DNA of 64,000 nucleotides from Pseudomonas oryzihabitans (GTDB lineage: Bacteria > Pseudomonadota > Gammaproteobacteria > Pseudomonadales > Pseudomonadaceae). The stretch spans positions 558,001 through 622,000 of the forward strand of contig NZ_CP021645.1 in the NCBI RefSeq assembly GCF_006384975.1. The letters run 5' to 3'. The translations under genes were made by a program, and so were the position numbers. Shown here piece by piece: positions 42,720-51,419 of the stretch (the first letter of the stretch is position 1; every line of letters starts with the position of its first letter). The notes beneath the pieces were generated by a model that searched no databases, was not told where the DNA came from, and saw only the letters and a list, made by a program, of their open reading frames with translations.

Positions 42720-43427
42720 ATGTCGGGGCTAGGACTAAACGCGAGAGAGGATGCCGAGTTGTTCGGGCGTCCCAGAAGACTCGGATACCTTACCGCGAAG
42801 CGTTTCGCGGGAGCGCCTTTTCGTGTAGCGGTCAGGTCCGTTCTCCCACCTTGCGGTTCGGTAGCTCAGGAGCTGGCGGATCTCGACTTTCTGATTCTCG
42901 AGCGCCGACGAGAGGACGACGACGCTCAGGTGCTGGAGGAAATCGGTCGGCTACGGCCGCTAAGCAAGCGCACGATCCTGCTGCTGGTAGTTCATGGGGG
43001 CCATCGAAATGCCCGGCTGAACTACTTGAAGGCCGGTGCGGACGTGGTCGTTCAGGCAGGGCAACGCTGCGAGACCGAAATCGCCCTCATCCTGGACCGG
43101 TTGCACGGGAATGCTCGAGGACTCGACTCACCGCTACTGCTGGACACCTTGCATCTCCGGCTCGTATCCAAGAGCGAGGCCGTCGAACTTTCCTATTCGG
43201 AGATGACGGTGCTCCGGGCTCTCTCACGGGACGCCGCGCACGTCCTGAGCTATGACCAGTTGGCCGCGACCTTCGGCATGAATTCGCAGTACTACGACAG
43301 AAGTGCGCTATCGAAATCGGTGAGCAGGTTGAGAACCAGGATCCTTTCGGTATTCAGAGTAAACCTTATCGAAAGCATCAGGGGCTATGGTTATCGCCTC
43401 AATCGCGGCCTGCTGGACGTCAAATGA
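42720..43427 (+). CDS. Winged-helix regulator with degenerate receiver domain
   Basis: 235 residues from ATG 42720, chosen for the excellent AAAGGAGG just upstream. The first 130 residues look like a receiver domain, but the phospho-acceptor Asp position appears as Glu (DFLILERR) and the conserved Lys near the end appears as Gln (VVVQAGQ), so phosphorylation is unlikely. The C-terminal 90 residues are an OmpR/PhoB-type winged helix (VELSYSEMTVLRALSR, ALSKSVSRLRTRI, IRGYGYRLNR). It opens a group with a degenerate EAL gene and a second winged-helix gene before the polysaccharide operon. A role in controlling that operon is inference. Confidence 0.75.
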   Translation: MSGLGLNAREDAELFGRPRRLGYLTAKRFAGAPFRVAVRSVLPPCGSVAQELADLDFLILERRREDDDAQVLEEIGRLRPLSKRTILLLVVHGGHRNARLNYLKAGADVVVQAGQRCETEIALILDRLHGNARGLDSPLLLDTLHLRLVSKSEAVELSYSEMTVLRALSRDAAHVLSYDQLAATFGMNSQYYDRSALSKSVSRLRTRILSVFRVNLIESIRGYGYRLNRGLLDVK

Positions 43428-43454
43428 AGGTGCCACCGAGGTGTGTCAATTGCC

Positions 43455-44183
43455 ATGAGCACTAGCGTCTTCCCCATCATTCACCAGCATATCTATGACC
43501 GGTCCTCTAGACCGGCTGGGCATTGCCTACGGGGCGGTCGTCGATACGATTTCGTCGAGCGGCTGAAAATGCAGCCTGCCAAAGCGCGGAACTACGTCGA
43601 CATCATGACGAACGAGATGCTGCTGCGCGCCCAGATATCAGCGTTCCAGCCTGATCCAGTCGTCGGACGCAGACCTGGCTGCGGCGCCGCGCTGTATTTC
43701 GTCGAGTGCGATGTACTGGCGCTGTTGCAAGAGCAGACGGTGGCTGAGCTGGAGACGGTGGCCAACACCCTGAAGCTTAGGCGGGCGACCTTGGTGCTCC
43801 GGCTGTACGACGGTTTCGAGAGCCTGGTGTTGAGGGATGACCGTGCGCGGTTCGGTGAGGCGATATGCCGTATTCATGAGCAGGGTGTGAGGTTCGCCCT
43901 CGGAGGGGCCTGCGATCCGGGCTATCACGTTCGCTTGCTGCAGCGATTGGGCGTCATCGACTACCTGTTCCTCCATTTGGGTAGCGTACCGCCGATCACG
44001 GCATCGGCCGTTCAGGCCAGTCATATCGGCGAGATGCGAGATCTCATGGTGGAGCAGATAAATGCCAACAGCATTCTGTTCGTTGCTTCCGGAATGAATA
44101 CAGAGCACGCGAGCGAGTTGGCGAAATTCCTGCCGTTCACCTACTGGATGGGTAACTGTCTTTCCGCGCCGGTGCGTCTCTGA
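43455..44183 (+). CDS. Degenerate EAL-domain protein
   Basis: 242 residues from ATG 43455; a GTG at 43443 is possible. The C-terminal two-thirds follow the EAL fold: IHEQGVRFALGGACDPGYH aligns with the DDFGTG loop, IDYLFLHLGSV with the KID strand, and ILFVASGMNTEHASEL with the EGVE segment. The end, WMGNCLSAPV, aligns with QGYLFSKP. All metal-binding and catalytic residues (E of EAL, both D of DDFGTG, K and D of KID, E of EGVE) are replaced. It cannot be an active c-di-GMP phosphodiesterase; it may bind a partner or a nucleotide. It lies 27 bases after the pseudo-receiver regulator. Confidence 0.72.
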   Translation: MSTSVFPIIHQHIYDRSSRPAGHCLRGGRRYDFVERLKMQPAKARNYVDIMTNEMLLRAQISAFQPDPVVGRRPGCGAALYFVECDVLALLQEQTVAELETVANTLKLRRATLVLRLYDGFESLVLRDDRARFGEAICRIHEQGVRFALGGACDPGYHVRLLQRLGVIDYLFLHLGSVPPITASAVQASHIGEMRDLMVEQINANSILFVASGMNTEHASELAKFLPFTYWMGNCLSAPVRL

Positions 44184-44238
44184 GTGTTGTCGTACGGCGG
44201 GTAGACGAGTTCGTCGAGCCTAGTAATTTGAGGTTGTC

Positions 44239-44673
44239 ATGTTGAGCATTTCGGCGGAGGTATCCACCGCAGAAGGAGGCGTCGTCGCCATGAGCGTTGG
44301 CGGACACGTAGCGTCTGGCTTAGGTGAGGAGTCACGTCATCAGTGCTGTGGTCAGCAGGCGATGGCTCTTGACGAGGCGGCGTGGACGTTGTGTACGGAC
44401 GCCAACACCTTGGAATCGCAGGGTGATGAAGTGAGCCTGACCCATTTTGAAACCCTGATCCTGGATGAGCTGGTGCGAAGCAGGGAAGGGGTGGTGAGTA
44501 AGGAAAGGATCATCGTCCGGCTTGGTCGCGATGCCGATCACTATTCGGGGCTGGAGATGTGCATGAGTCGTCTGCAGCGCAAGTTCAAGAAGCATTTCGG
44601 GCAGCAGCGGCTCTTCGTCGCCGTACGCAACCGGGGTTATCGACTGACTCAACGAATCTCCCGCGCCGAATGA
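44239..44673 (+). CDS. Receiver-less OmpR-type winged-helix DNA-binding protein
   Basis: 144 residues. The last 90 form an OmpR/PhoB-type winged helix (VSLTHFETLILDELVRSREG, VSKERIIVRLG, CMSRLQRKFKKHF, VAVRNRGYRLTQ). The first 50 residues are not a receiver and match nothing recognised; they contain Cys-Cys and another Cys. TTGAGG lies before the ATG. It follows the degenerate EAL gene by 55 bases. The winged helix is related to that of the product of 42720. The 44674-44987 stretch after it shows no convincing gene. Confidence 0.72.
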   Translation: MLSISAEVSTAEGGVVAMSVGGHVASGLGEESRHQCCGQQAMALDEAAWTLCTDANTLESQGDEVSLTHFETLILDELVRSREGVVSKERIIVRLGRDADHYSGLEMCMSRLQRKFKKHFGQQRLFVAVRNRGYRLTQRISRAE

Positions 44674-44987
44674 GCGGGCAGCCATGCCGCGATCCTGCCT
44701 ACGGGCGAACGGACAGCGTGAGAGGAGGGATCTTTCAGGAGGTCGTGCAGTGCTGAGGAAAGGCTCTGGTCGGGTTTTTGGTGTTCACCCGGTCCAACCA
44801 GGCGCTGCTTGTGGCACTGGTGTTCTACCAGGCGGTTGCCTGCAACGCCTTTCACGAAGAGCGGATAGCGCTTCATCTCGTCCGCCACCGCCTGAAGCCT
44901 GGCACCACCGGCCTCAGGCGCTCAGGGGCAGCGGCACGCGTCGCTGTTGCTGACCAAGGACTATGGCAATGTCAGTCAGGAGAGGCT

Positions 44988-45476
44988 ATGGACCTGGAGA
45001 ATGAGGTGGGGCTGCTGGCCACGCTATCGTTGGTGTTCGCTTATCTGGGATTCGCCCGTCATCGCTATGGTTTGCAGCATCGAGAAACCGCACGGGTCCT
45101 GCAGGATGCGCTGGCCGATCAATGTCTGCCCGCGGCCGAGAAAGCGTTATTGCTGCGCTTCTTCTACTGCTCCCTGCGGTGGTGGTTCTTGCCCGCCACC
45201 CTGGTCGCGGCGAGCGTGATGGTGCCGTGGCTGTGCTTTTTCGAGCCGGGCCAGCGCCAGGTGGCACTTTCGAGCAAGGCGCAGCGACTGCTGTTGCGTT
45301 GCCTACGGCTTCAACTGACCAGATATCCCCTGATCGCCCTGGTGGCGGGGATTCCTCTACTGCTGTGGATAGCGCTGGTGGGAATGCTTGCCGCACTCTT
45401 TCCAGGAGCGCGAAACCTCAGCGTGGAGGGACTCGTGAGAATCTTGAGCGTCGGTTTGGCGTTACTTCCGGAGTGA
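44988..45476 (+). CDS. Small membrane protein of unknown function
   Basis: 162 residues from ATG 44988, chosen for the strong CAGGAGAGG upstream; an open extension back to 44778 is not supported. Three hydrophobic segments are visible (LLATLSLVFAYLGFA, WWFLPATLVAASVMVPWLCF, LIALVAGIPLLLWIALVGML) with basic loops between. No family recognised. It lies between the regulator trio and the polysaccharide operon, same strand. Confidence 0.6.
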   Translation: MDLENEVGLLATLSLVFAYLGFARHRYGLQHRETARVLQDALADQCLPAAEKALLLRFFYCSLRWWFLPATLVAASVMVPWLCFFEPGQRQVALSSKAQRLLLRCLRLQLTRYPLIALVAGIPLLLWIALVGMLAALFPGARNLSVEGLVRILSVGLALLPE

Positions 45477-45869
45477 GGTTTCGCGCAGTGGGGATGTGGG
45501 CGGATACCTGTTATTTTTTGGCCGAAAATTAAGGTTGTTTGCCTGTTTCGGTGCGGGAAGAATAACAGTGCGTGACAACAAGAATAATATCGCGCAACGC
45601 CGCCCTTAATGGGTTGGCGAAACAATGCTCGTCTTGAAATAAAAGTCGGCGATGACGTTGGGTCTGTGCTGTCAGTGCACAGGTCTCGCCAAAGCGTGCT
45701 GAGTGAAGACTCGCGACGAATGACGCTCCAGTGAGGCGTTTTAGCGCTGTGCTGCCAGCGGCATAGGGGATTTTCGGGCACAAAGCGCAGAGTGTGGGCT
45801 GATGCTCCGCAATAGGGGCGGGCTTTTTATCGCCTTGAAAAGGTTCAACTCGAATTAAGGATGCAGTAA
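45477..45869. other. Gene-free, AT-richer leader before the polysaccharide operon
   Basis: 393 bases with no convincing gene. It is more AT-rich than the flanking genes and should hold the promoter of the operon starting at 45870. No ops/JUMPStart element (GGCGGTAGC) was found; GGGGCGGGC followed by TTTTTAT at about 45816 is the nearest resemblance. TTAAGG at about 45855 may serve as the ribosome-binding site of the first gene. Confidence 0.5.
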
Positions 45870-48044
45870 GTGGCAGATGATCTCAGGGAATGGAAAGTGT
45901 TGGGTCGGCAACTCTTCGTCGCCAGGAAGTTCATTGCTGGTGTCGTGGTCGCAGCCGGTCTGCTGGGCACTTTGTATTGTGTGATCACGCCGCCGGTCTA
46001 TCGGGCGAATGCACTGTTGCAGATAGAGTCGCAGAAGAGCGATATCTTCGGTAGTTCCGAACTTTCCCTGTTATTGGGCAGCTCGTCTTCTTCCGCGGCC
46101 GAGATCGAGATCATCAAGTCGCGGACGATCCTGGCGAAGGCGATCCAATCCCTTGGCCTGGATGTCGACATCGAACCGGTACGCTTTCCACTGATCGGCG
46201 GTGCCATCGCCCGTTGGTTGACGCCCGAGGATGCCAGTCCGGTCGCCCCGGTCTTGGGTCTGTCCAGCTACGACTGGGGTGGCAGCCAGCTCGTCATCTC
46301 CCAACTGGAGGTGCCTTCGGCCCTGGAGTATCAGCCGCTGTCGCTGGTGGTCGAGGACGAGGACAGCTACGCGCTTTACCAGGATGACCATCTGCTATTG
46401 AGTGGACGAGTCGGTGAGCGGGTCGAGCGGCAGGGCGTGGTGATACGTGTCGAGCGCCTGATCGCCAATCCGGATGTGCGCTTCCAGGTCACCAAGACCC
46501 CGGCGCTCTTCGCCGCCCTGGATCTACAGGAGCAACTCGACGTCACCGAGCGGGGCAAGGATACCGGCGTGCTCAATGCCGCCCTCGACAGCGCGGACTT
46601 CCTCCAGGCCAAAGCCCTGCTGCAACGCATACTCGAACTCTACGTTCAGCAGAACCGCGATCGGGTATCGGCCGATGCCGCCGCCAGCCTGGTGTTCATC
46701 AAGAACCAATTGCCCAAGGTGAAGGCGGATCTGGATCGGGCGGCGAACGCGCTCGACAGTTATCAGCGCAACGAAGGCAGCATCAACATCGATCTGGAAA
46801 CCAAGGCGCTGCTGGACCAGATGGTGGGCTTGGAAGGCGAGCTGAGCGGCCTGCAACTGAAGAAATCCGAACTCGAACGCCTCTATACCCCCAACCACCC
46901 GGCGCTCAAGACCCTGGAGAATCAGATTGGCTTGCTGCAACAGCGCCGGCAGCGGCTGCTGACGCAGACCCGGGCACTTCCCAATACGCAGAAGGACCTG
47001 TTCAGCCTGACCCGGGATGTCCAGGTGGCGTCCGAGACCTACTCCCAATTGCTCAATCGCGCCCAGGAATTGTCGGTGGTCCAGGCTGGAAGCCTGGGCA
47101 ATGTCCGTATCCTCGACGACGCCGACGTGGATGTCCGCCATCCGGTCAAGCCCCGAACCCTCCTGATCGTCGCCGCCGCTACGCTGTTCGGGCTGTTCCT
47201 CGCGGTAGCCGCCTGTGTGATCCGTTTTTCGCTGCGGCCAACCCTGTCGTCGATCAAGATGCTCGACGCCTTCGCCCTACCGGTATATTCGGCCGTGCCC
47301 TATAGCCTTGCGGAGAAGCGTATTCGCTCCGGCAAGAGCGCCAAGCGGCGGCTGGCGGGTAGCCCGCCGGCGGTGCTGGCGGCGCGTTTTCCGCTGGAGA
47401 GCGCCGTGGAGGCGATGCGGGCCCTGCGCACCAGCCTGCACATCCTGAGCGAGGATGCGCCGAACAACCTGGTGCTGATCGCTGGCGCCACCCCAGGTGT
47501 GGGCAAGACCTTCGTCTCGGTGAATCTGGCGAGCATCGTGGCCGCCACCGGCAAGCGCGTCCTGCTGATCGACGGTGACCTGCGGCGGGGTCAACTGCAT
47601 TCACTGTTGAACACCACGCTCACCCCGGGGCTCACCGATGCCCTGGCCGACCGGATCGAGCTGGCCGCCTGCATCCACCCCACCTCCATCGATAACCTCT
47701 TCGTGATGCCAGGTGGCACACGCAAGGGCATAGGCTCGGAAGTGCTTCATGGCGATGGCCTCAAGACGCTGCTGGCGGCCGTAGGGGCCGATTACGACCT
47801 GGTGATTCTGGATTCGTCACCGCTGCTGGTCGCCACCGACGGCGCGTTGCTGGCAGCTCACTGCGGCATCAAGTTCCTGGTTACTCGCCTGGGCGTCAAC
47901 ACCTTCCAGGAGCTCGAACTGGCCCTGCAGTCGCTTGGCAACCTGGGCATCACGGCGACTGGGCTGGTGGTGAACGCCTCGGCGAACAGCCGTGAGCAGA
48001 GTTATGGCTATTCGAGTTACTACGATGCTGCGCCGGAAGTTTGA
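45870..48044 (+). CDS. Wzc-type polysaccharide co-polymerase / tyrosine autokinase
   Basis: 724 residues from a GTG. Order: N-terminal membrane segment about 23-42, periplasmic chain-length (Wzz) region with coiled-coil stretches, second membrane segment about 430-450, then a cytoplasmic BY-kinase. Walker A is GATPGVGKTF near 538, Walker A' LLIDGDLRRG near 563 and Walker B LVILDSSPLL near 643. The tail SYGYSSYYDAAPEV supplies four tyrosines for autophosphorylation. It sets chain length and drives export of the polysaccharide made by the following genes. No separate phosphatase or Wza-like outer-membrane protein is encoded in this operon. Confidence 0.93.
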   Translation: MADDLREWKVLGRQLFVARKFIAGVVVAAGLLGTLYCVITPPVYRANALLQIESQKSDIFGSSELSLLLGSSSSSAAEIEIIKSRTILAKAIQSLGLDVDIEPVRFPLIGGAIARWLTPEDASPVAPVLGLSSYDWGGSQLVISQLEVPSALEYQPLSLVVEDEDSYALYQDDHLLLSGRVGERVERQGVVIRVERLIANPDVRFQVTKTPALFAALDLQEQLDVTERGKDTGVLNAALDSADFLQAKALLQRILELYVQQNRDRVSADAAASLVFIKNQLPKVKADLDRAANALDSYQRNEGSINIDLETKALLDQMVGLEGELSGLQLKKSELERLYTPNHPALKTLENQIGLLQQRRQRLLTQTRALPNTQKDLFSLTRDVQVASETYSQLLNRAQELSVVQAGSLGNVRILDDADVDVRHPVKPRTLLIVAAATLFGLFLAVAACVIRFSLRPTLSSIKMLDAFALPVYSAVPYSLAEKRIRSGKSAKRRLAGSPPAVLAARFPLESAVEAMRALRTSLHILSEDAPNNLVLIAGATPGVGKTFVSVNLASIVAATGKRVLLIDGDLRRGQLHSLLNTTLTPGLTDALADRIELAACIHPTSIDNLFVMPGGTRKGIGSEVLHGDGLKTLLAAVGADYDLVILDSSPLLVATDGALLAAHCGIKFLVTRLGVNTFQELELALQSLGNLGITATGLVVNASANSREQSYGYSSYYDAAPEV

Positions 48045-49245
48045 GGCCCTGGCGCCGGGCGCGCGCCGCTCCCTGGTGCGAGTGGCGGCGGCGCTGGGCG
48101 AGCAACTGGCCTATACCGGCGCCTTCTTCGTCGTCCAACTGGTCGCGGCCCGTTGGTTGAGCGCCCACGAGTTCGCCCTGTTCGCTTCCTTGTATTCGGT
48201 GGTCATCCTGCTGAGCCTGGTCCATGGGTGTGCGGTCTTCGATACCTTGCTGGTATTCGGCAAACGGGGTGGGCGCCTGCTGGCGAGCAGCCTGTTGCGG
48301 GCGCACACCGCGGTAGCGGTGGTGCTGCTGGTGGCGACGCTCTATTTCATCTTCCTGGCTGGTCTCTCCCTGCCACTGGCACTGCTGTTCGTCCTCGCCT
48401 GCGCGAGCTTCGCGCTCTATTGGACTGCCCGTGCCCTGGCCATCGTCCAGGGACGGACCGGCTTGCTGATCGTGCCTCCACTGGTGCAGACGCTATTGGT
48501 CTTGCTGGCGCAGGAAACCTCCGCCCGGGGTGACATCGCCACCTTGTTCGGCTGCATCGTGCTCGGCATTGGCGTCCCTGCGCTGTTCATCTATGGCTAC
48601 CTCAATCGGGGCGTGGACTACCGGCTGGCCGCGGGACGCGTGAAAGCCTTCGCCAGTGTCAACCTGCTGGCCCAACTCATCTTCTGGGGTTTGACCCATG
48701 GCCTGGTCATCTACTTCTTCCTGCGCGGTGCGCCGGAGCAGGCGGGGAGCCTGAGGATCAGCCTGACCCTGCTGCTGCCTGCCCAGTACCTGTGTATCGC
48801 GCTTTCCAACCAGGTGTTGCCGCAACTGATCGGCATGCTCGCGAAGCAGCAGCGACAGGCTTTCGTCAGCCGATCATTACAGCTGCTGGCGGCCTGCGTC
48901 GCGCTGAGTGCGCTTTATGCCGGCGCCTTGTCCCTCGGGTTGGGCGATGCGCTGCGTGCCTGGTTCGGTAAGTCCTTCAGCGGCGTCGATGGCGGCGTGC
49001 TGCTGGCGCTGCCGGTCGCCTTCGCCCTCGTGCAGGTCGGACGCACCTTGCTCAAGGCGAGTGGGGAACATCGACTCATGCTGCTGTGCATGCTGCTGGG
49101 ACTCGCGGTGGTGGTGATCAGCCAGGGCATCGCCCAGCCGCACGCGGACCAGGTGCTCAATTATGGCGTCATCTCGGTTGCCTTCGCCCTGGCGCTGGCG
49201 AGCGGCCGACTGCTTCTGAAAATCAATGTCAAGGATGGTGAGTGA
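48004..49245 (+). CDS. Wzx-like polysaccharide flippase
   Basis: About 413 residues, with 11-12 hydrophobic segments typical of the polysaccharide transporter/MATE-like flippase group (LAYTGAFFVVQLVAARWLSA, LPAQYLCIALSNQVLPQLIG). It should move undecaprenyl-linked repeat units across the inner membrane. Starts at GTG 47992, ATG 48004 or ATG 48025 are all possible; all overlap the end of the Wzc gene and none has a strong ribosome site. The stop is two bases from the next ATG. Confidence 0.82.
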   Translation: MAIRVTTMLRRKFEALAPGARRSLVRVAAALGEQLAYTGAFFVVQLVAARWLSAHEFALFASLYSVVILLSLVHGCAVFDTLLVFGKRGGRLLASSLLRAHTAVAVVLLVATLYFIFLAGLSLPLALLFVLACASFALYWTARALAIVQGRTGLLIVPPLVQTLLVLLAQETSARGDIATLFGCIVLGIGVPALFIYGYLNRGVDYRLAAGRVKAFASVNLLAQLIFWGLTHGLVIYFFLRGAPEQAGSLRISLTLLLPAQYLCIALSNQVLPQLIGMLAKQQRQAFVSRSLQLLAACVALSALYAGALSLGLGDALRAWFGKSFSGVDGGVLLALPVAFALVQVGRTLLKASGEHRLMLLCMLLGLAVVVISQGIAQPHADQVLNYGVISVAFALALASGRLLLKINVKDGE

Positions 49246-49246
49246 G

Positions 49247-50407
49247 ATGAATATTCTGGTGGTGGGCGTGCCCTTCAGCCGCAACTTGGGCGACGGCGTC
49301 ATCTTCGATAACCTCCGCTATCTCTATAAGAAGCACAGCCGCTTTTCCCGTGTCATTCCGCTGGATCTGGCCGGGCGCGAGACTTTCGAGTCCAGCGACA
49401 GACCGGCGTCGAACCGGGTCGCACTGTTCTCGAAGCTGCCAGGCTTCACTCGCAAGATCGCAGTCGCCGGCTTCATCCTGGCCAGCTTCCTCGGGCGTTG
49501 GCGCGGTAGCTGGAAGGCCAAGGTGGTAGCGGCCGACGTCATCGTCATCGGCGGCGGACAGCTGTTCCTCGATGAATCCCTGAATTTTCCCCTCAAGCTC
49601 TATCTGTTTTCCCTGTTGCTCAAGCACAACCCCGCGGCCAACCGCTATATCGCCTTCGTCGGCGTCGCCCCGTCGCTGAGCCGGATCGGCCGATTCCTGT
49701 TCCGTGCGGCCCTGGATAACATCCGTCCGCAGTCCGTCACGCTGCGCGATCCCGAGTCCCGTACGCGCTTCGCCGATCTCATCAGCAAGTGTTATCCGCT
49801 GGCGGTGGCTGCCGATCCCGCGCTGTTTTCCGCCGAGTGCTATGGCGTTCCCAGCCGCAGCCGGACGCAGGTCGAACGCGTTGGGCTGTGCATTGCCGAT
49901 CCGCGCGGGCTCGACGTGGAAGGGCGCCTGGGCGAGGACTTCCATACCGGCCTTGCCGAGTATTTCGCGAGGCTGGCCAGGGCATTGCACGACGCGGGTT
50001 ATCAGGTCGTGCTGTTCACCAATGGTGCCCTGGAGGACGAGGCCCTCAAGGGCGAGATCCATCGCAACCTGGCCCTGCCCGGGGTGCAGTGCCTCGAGCG
50101 GCCCCTCACTCCCGGTACCCTGGTGGGCAACATCGCCACCTTCGACCTGCTGGTGGCGCATCGACTACACGCCAACATCATCGCCCTCGCGCTGGGCGTG
50201 CCTTCCATCGGCCTGCGCTGGGATGCCAAGGTGGAATCCTTTTTCCGTATGAGCGGGCGTTCGGAGGCCTTTCTGGACGACCTGGTGCCGACGGTGCCGG
50301 CGACCCTGGCACGACTCGAGGCCATCGCTGGCGCCGCTACGCCGTACGCAGCGGAAGTCCTCGCGGCCAGGGTCAGCGGTACCGTCGCCGCTCAGGTCCA
50401 GCGGTAG
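49247..50407 (+). CDS. Polysaccharide pyruvyl transferase family protein
   Basis: 386 residues from ATG 49247 (AAGGATGGTGAG upstream). MNILVVGVPFSRNLGDGVIF is the family's N-terminal motif, VIVIGGGQLFLDESL the second and VAHRLHANIIALALGVP the C-terminal one. These enzymes transfer pyruvate ketals from PEP onto a sugar of the repeat unit, adding negative charge to the polymer. The position inside a Wzc/Wzx/Wzy operon fits modification of an exopolysaccharide. Confidence 0.87.
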   Translation: MNILVVGVPFSRNLGDGVIFDNLRYLYKKHSRFSRVIPLDLAGRETFESSDRPASNRVALFSKLPGFTRKIAVAGFILASFLGRWRGSWKAKVVAADVIVIGGGQLFLDESLNFPLKLYLFSLLLKHNPAANRYIAFVGVAPSLSRIGRFLFRAALDNIRPQSVTLRDPESRTRFADLISKCYPLAVAADPALFSAECYGVPSRSRTQVERVGLCIADPRGLDVEGRLGEDFHTGLAEYFARLARALHDAGYQVVLFTNGALEDEALKGEIHRNLALPGVQCLERPLTPGTLVGNIATFDLLVAHRLHANIIALALGVPSIGLRWDAKVESFFRMSGRSEAFLDDLVPTVPATLARLEAIAGAATPYAAEVLAARVSGTVAAQVQR

Positions 50408-50414
50408 GCATGTC

Positions 50415-51419
50415 ATGGCCATTCCTGTCGCCTACCGCCTGCTGCTGGGATTGCTGTGCTGTTGCCTGGCGCTGCTGGTGACCCTGCATCAGGACGAGAT
50501 CCTGCCGGCCTATTTCTTCACCGATGCGGGGACCATCAGCGATCTCATCAGCTACGTCGATCTGGAGGCGGCTGAACAGGATTCGTTCGTCGCCACCGCC
50601 TGGGTATTCAAGACCCTGGGCGGCGACGGCGGGCAATTACTGATCATCCTCGCCGTGCTGGCGGTGTGCCTGCTGATCTGCAACTGCATCCAGACGCCGT
50701 TGCACCTGGGCGTCGCGCTGGTCTACCTGGTTCCCTTGTTGTTGTACAACCTCAAGCTCTCCAAGGAAACCATCGTCCTGGTGCTGAACCTGACCTGCAT
50801 CGCCGTGGCGCTGCTGTGCCGACGTCACGCCACGCGGGTGATCCTGGTGGTGGCGCTCTATCTGACCTATGCCTATTTCTTCCGGGTGTACTACGCCTTC
50901 GTCGCGCTGCTGATCCTGTTTCTCAGCGTCTTCTGGGCCGCCAAACCGCGTCTGCGGCTGGTCCTGCTCGCGTTTCTGGTACTGGCCTGCCTGGCCGTCC
51001 CCGGCGAAGTATGGAACAGCCTGCAATTGCCGCGGGACCAGGTGAACCAGTCACGCGAGGGACTCAGCGACTCCAAGACCCTCTTCACCAACCCGCTGAC
51101 ACCCAATGGTCTGGCCACGGTGCTACCCAATTCGGGCTACGCCGCGGTGCGTTTCTATTTTGCCCCGCTGTTCTCGCTGCGCGTTCAAGAGCTGTTGCTG
51201 GCTGCGGTGCTCTGGGGCATGACGCTGCTGCTGCTCAGCAAGCGCAATCCGGGTCATGTACTGGCCTGTATCGCCATCGGCAACTTCATCATCCAGACCT
51301 TTTTCGAACCCGACCTGGGTTCCTTTCTCCGGCATCTTTGTGCCTATGCCTTTTGTCTGTTCGCCTTACCCACCCAAACGGCAGTGATCGAGTCAATGCA
51401 GGAGCGAACCCATGGCTGA
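50415..51419 (+). CDS. Wzy-like polysaccharide polymerase / multi-spanning membrane protein
   Basis: 334 residues with about ten hydrophobic segments. A short loop after the fourth (YNLKLSKETIVLVLNLTCIA) and FFRVYYAFVALLILFLSV recall EpsG/Wzy-type polymerases, which share little sequence. Given one flippase and a chain-length protein in the same operon, a polymerase is expected and this is the only candidate. Its stop overlaps the start of the glycosyltransferase. Confidence 0.7.
   Translation: MAIPVAYRLLLGLLCCCLALLVTLHQDEILPAYFFTDAGTISDLISYVDLEAAEQDSFVATAWVFKTLGGDGGQLLIILAVLAVCLLICNCIQTPLHLGVALVYLVPLLLYNLKLSKETIVLVLNLTCIAVALLCRRHATRVILVVALYLTYAYFFRVYYAFVALLILFLSVFWAAKPRLRLVLLAFLVLACLAVPGEVWNSLQLPRDQVNQSREGLSDSKTLFTNPLTPNGLATVLPNSGYAAVRFYFAPLFSLRVQELLLAAVLWGMTLLLLSKRNPGHVLACIAIGNFIIQTFFEPDLGSFLRHLCAYAFCLFALPTQTAVIESMQERTHG

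Noticed and set aside
44684..44953. 89-codon frame downstream of the receiver-less winged-helix gene
   Set aside because: Composition is rich in Arg, Gly and Ala with no recognisable pattern and no ribosome site; the real gene in this area starts at 44988.
45800..45860. JUMPStart/ops element before the polysaccharide operon
   Set aside because: GGGGCGGGC resembles but does not match GGCGGTAGC, and the rest of the element is absent.
46524..47141. Long minus-strand frames opposite the Wzc gene, and similar frames opposite acnA
   Set aside because: They are shadows of genes with clear domains on the other strand and lack ribosome sites.
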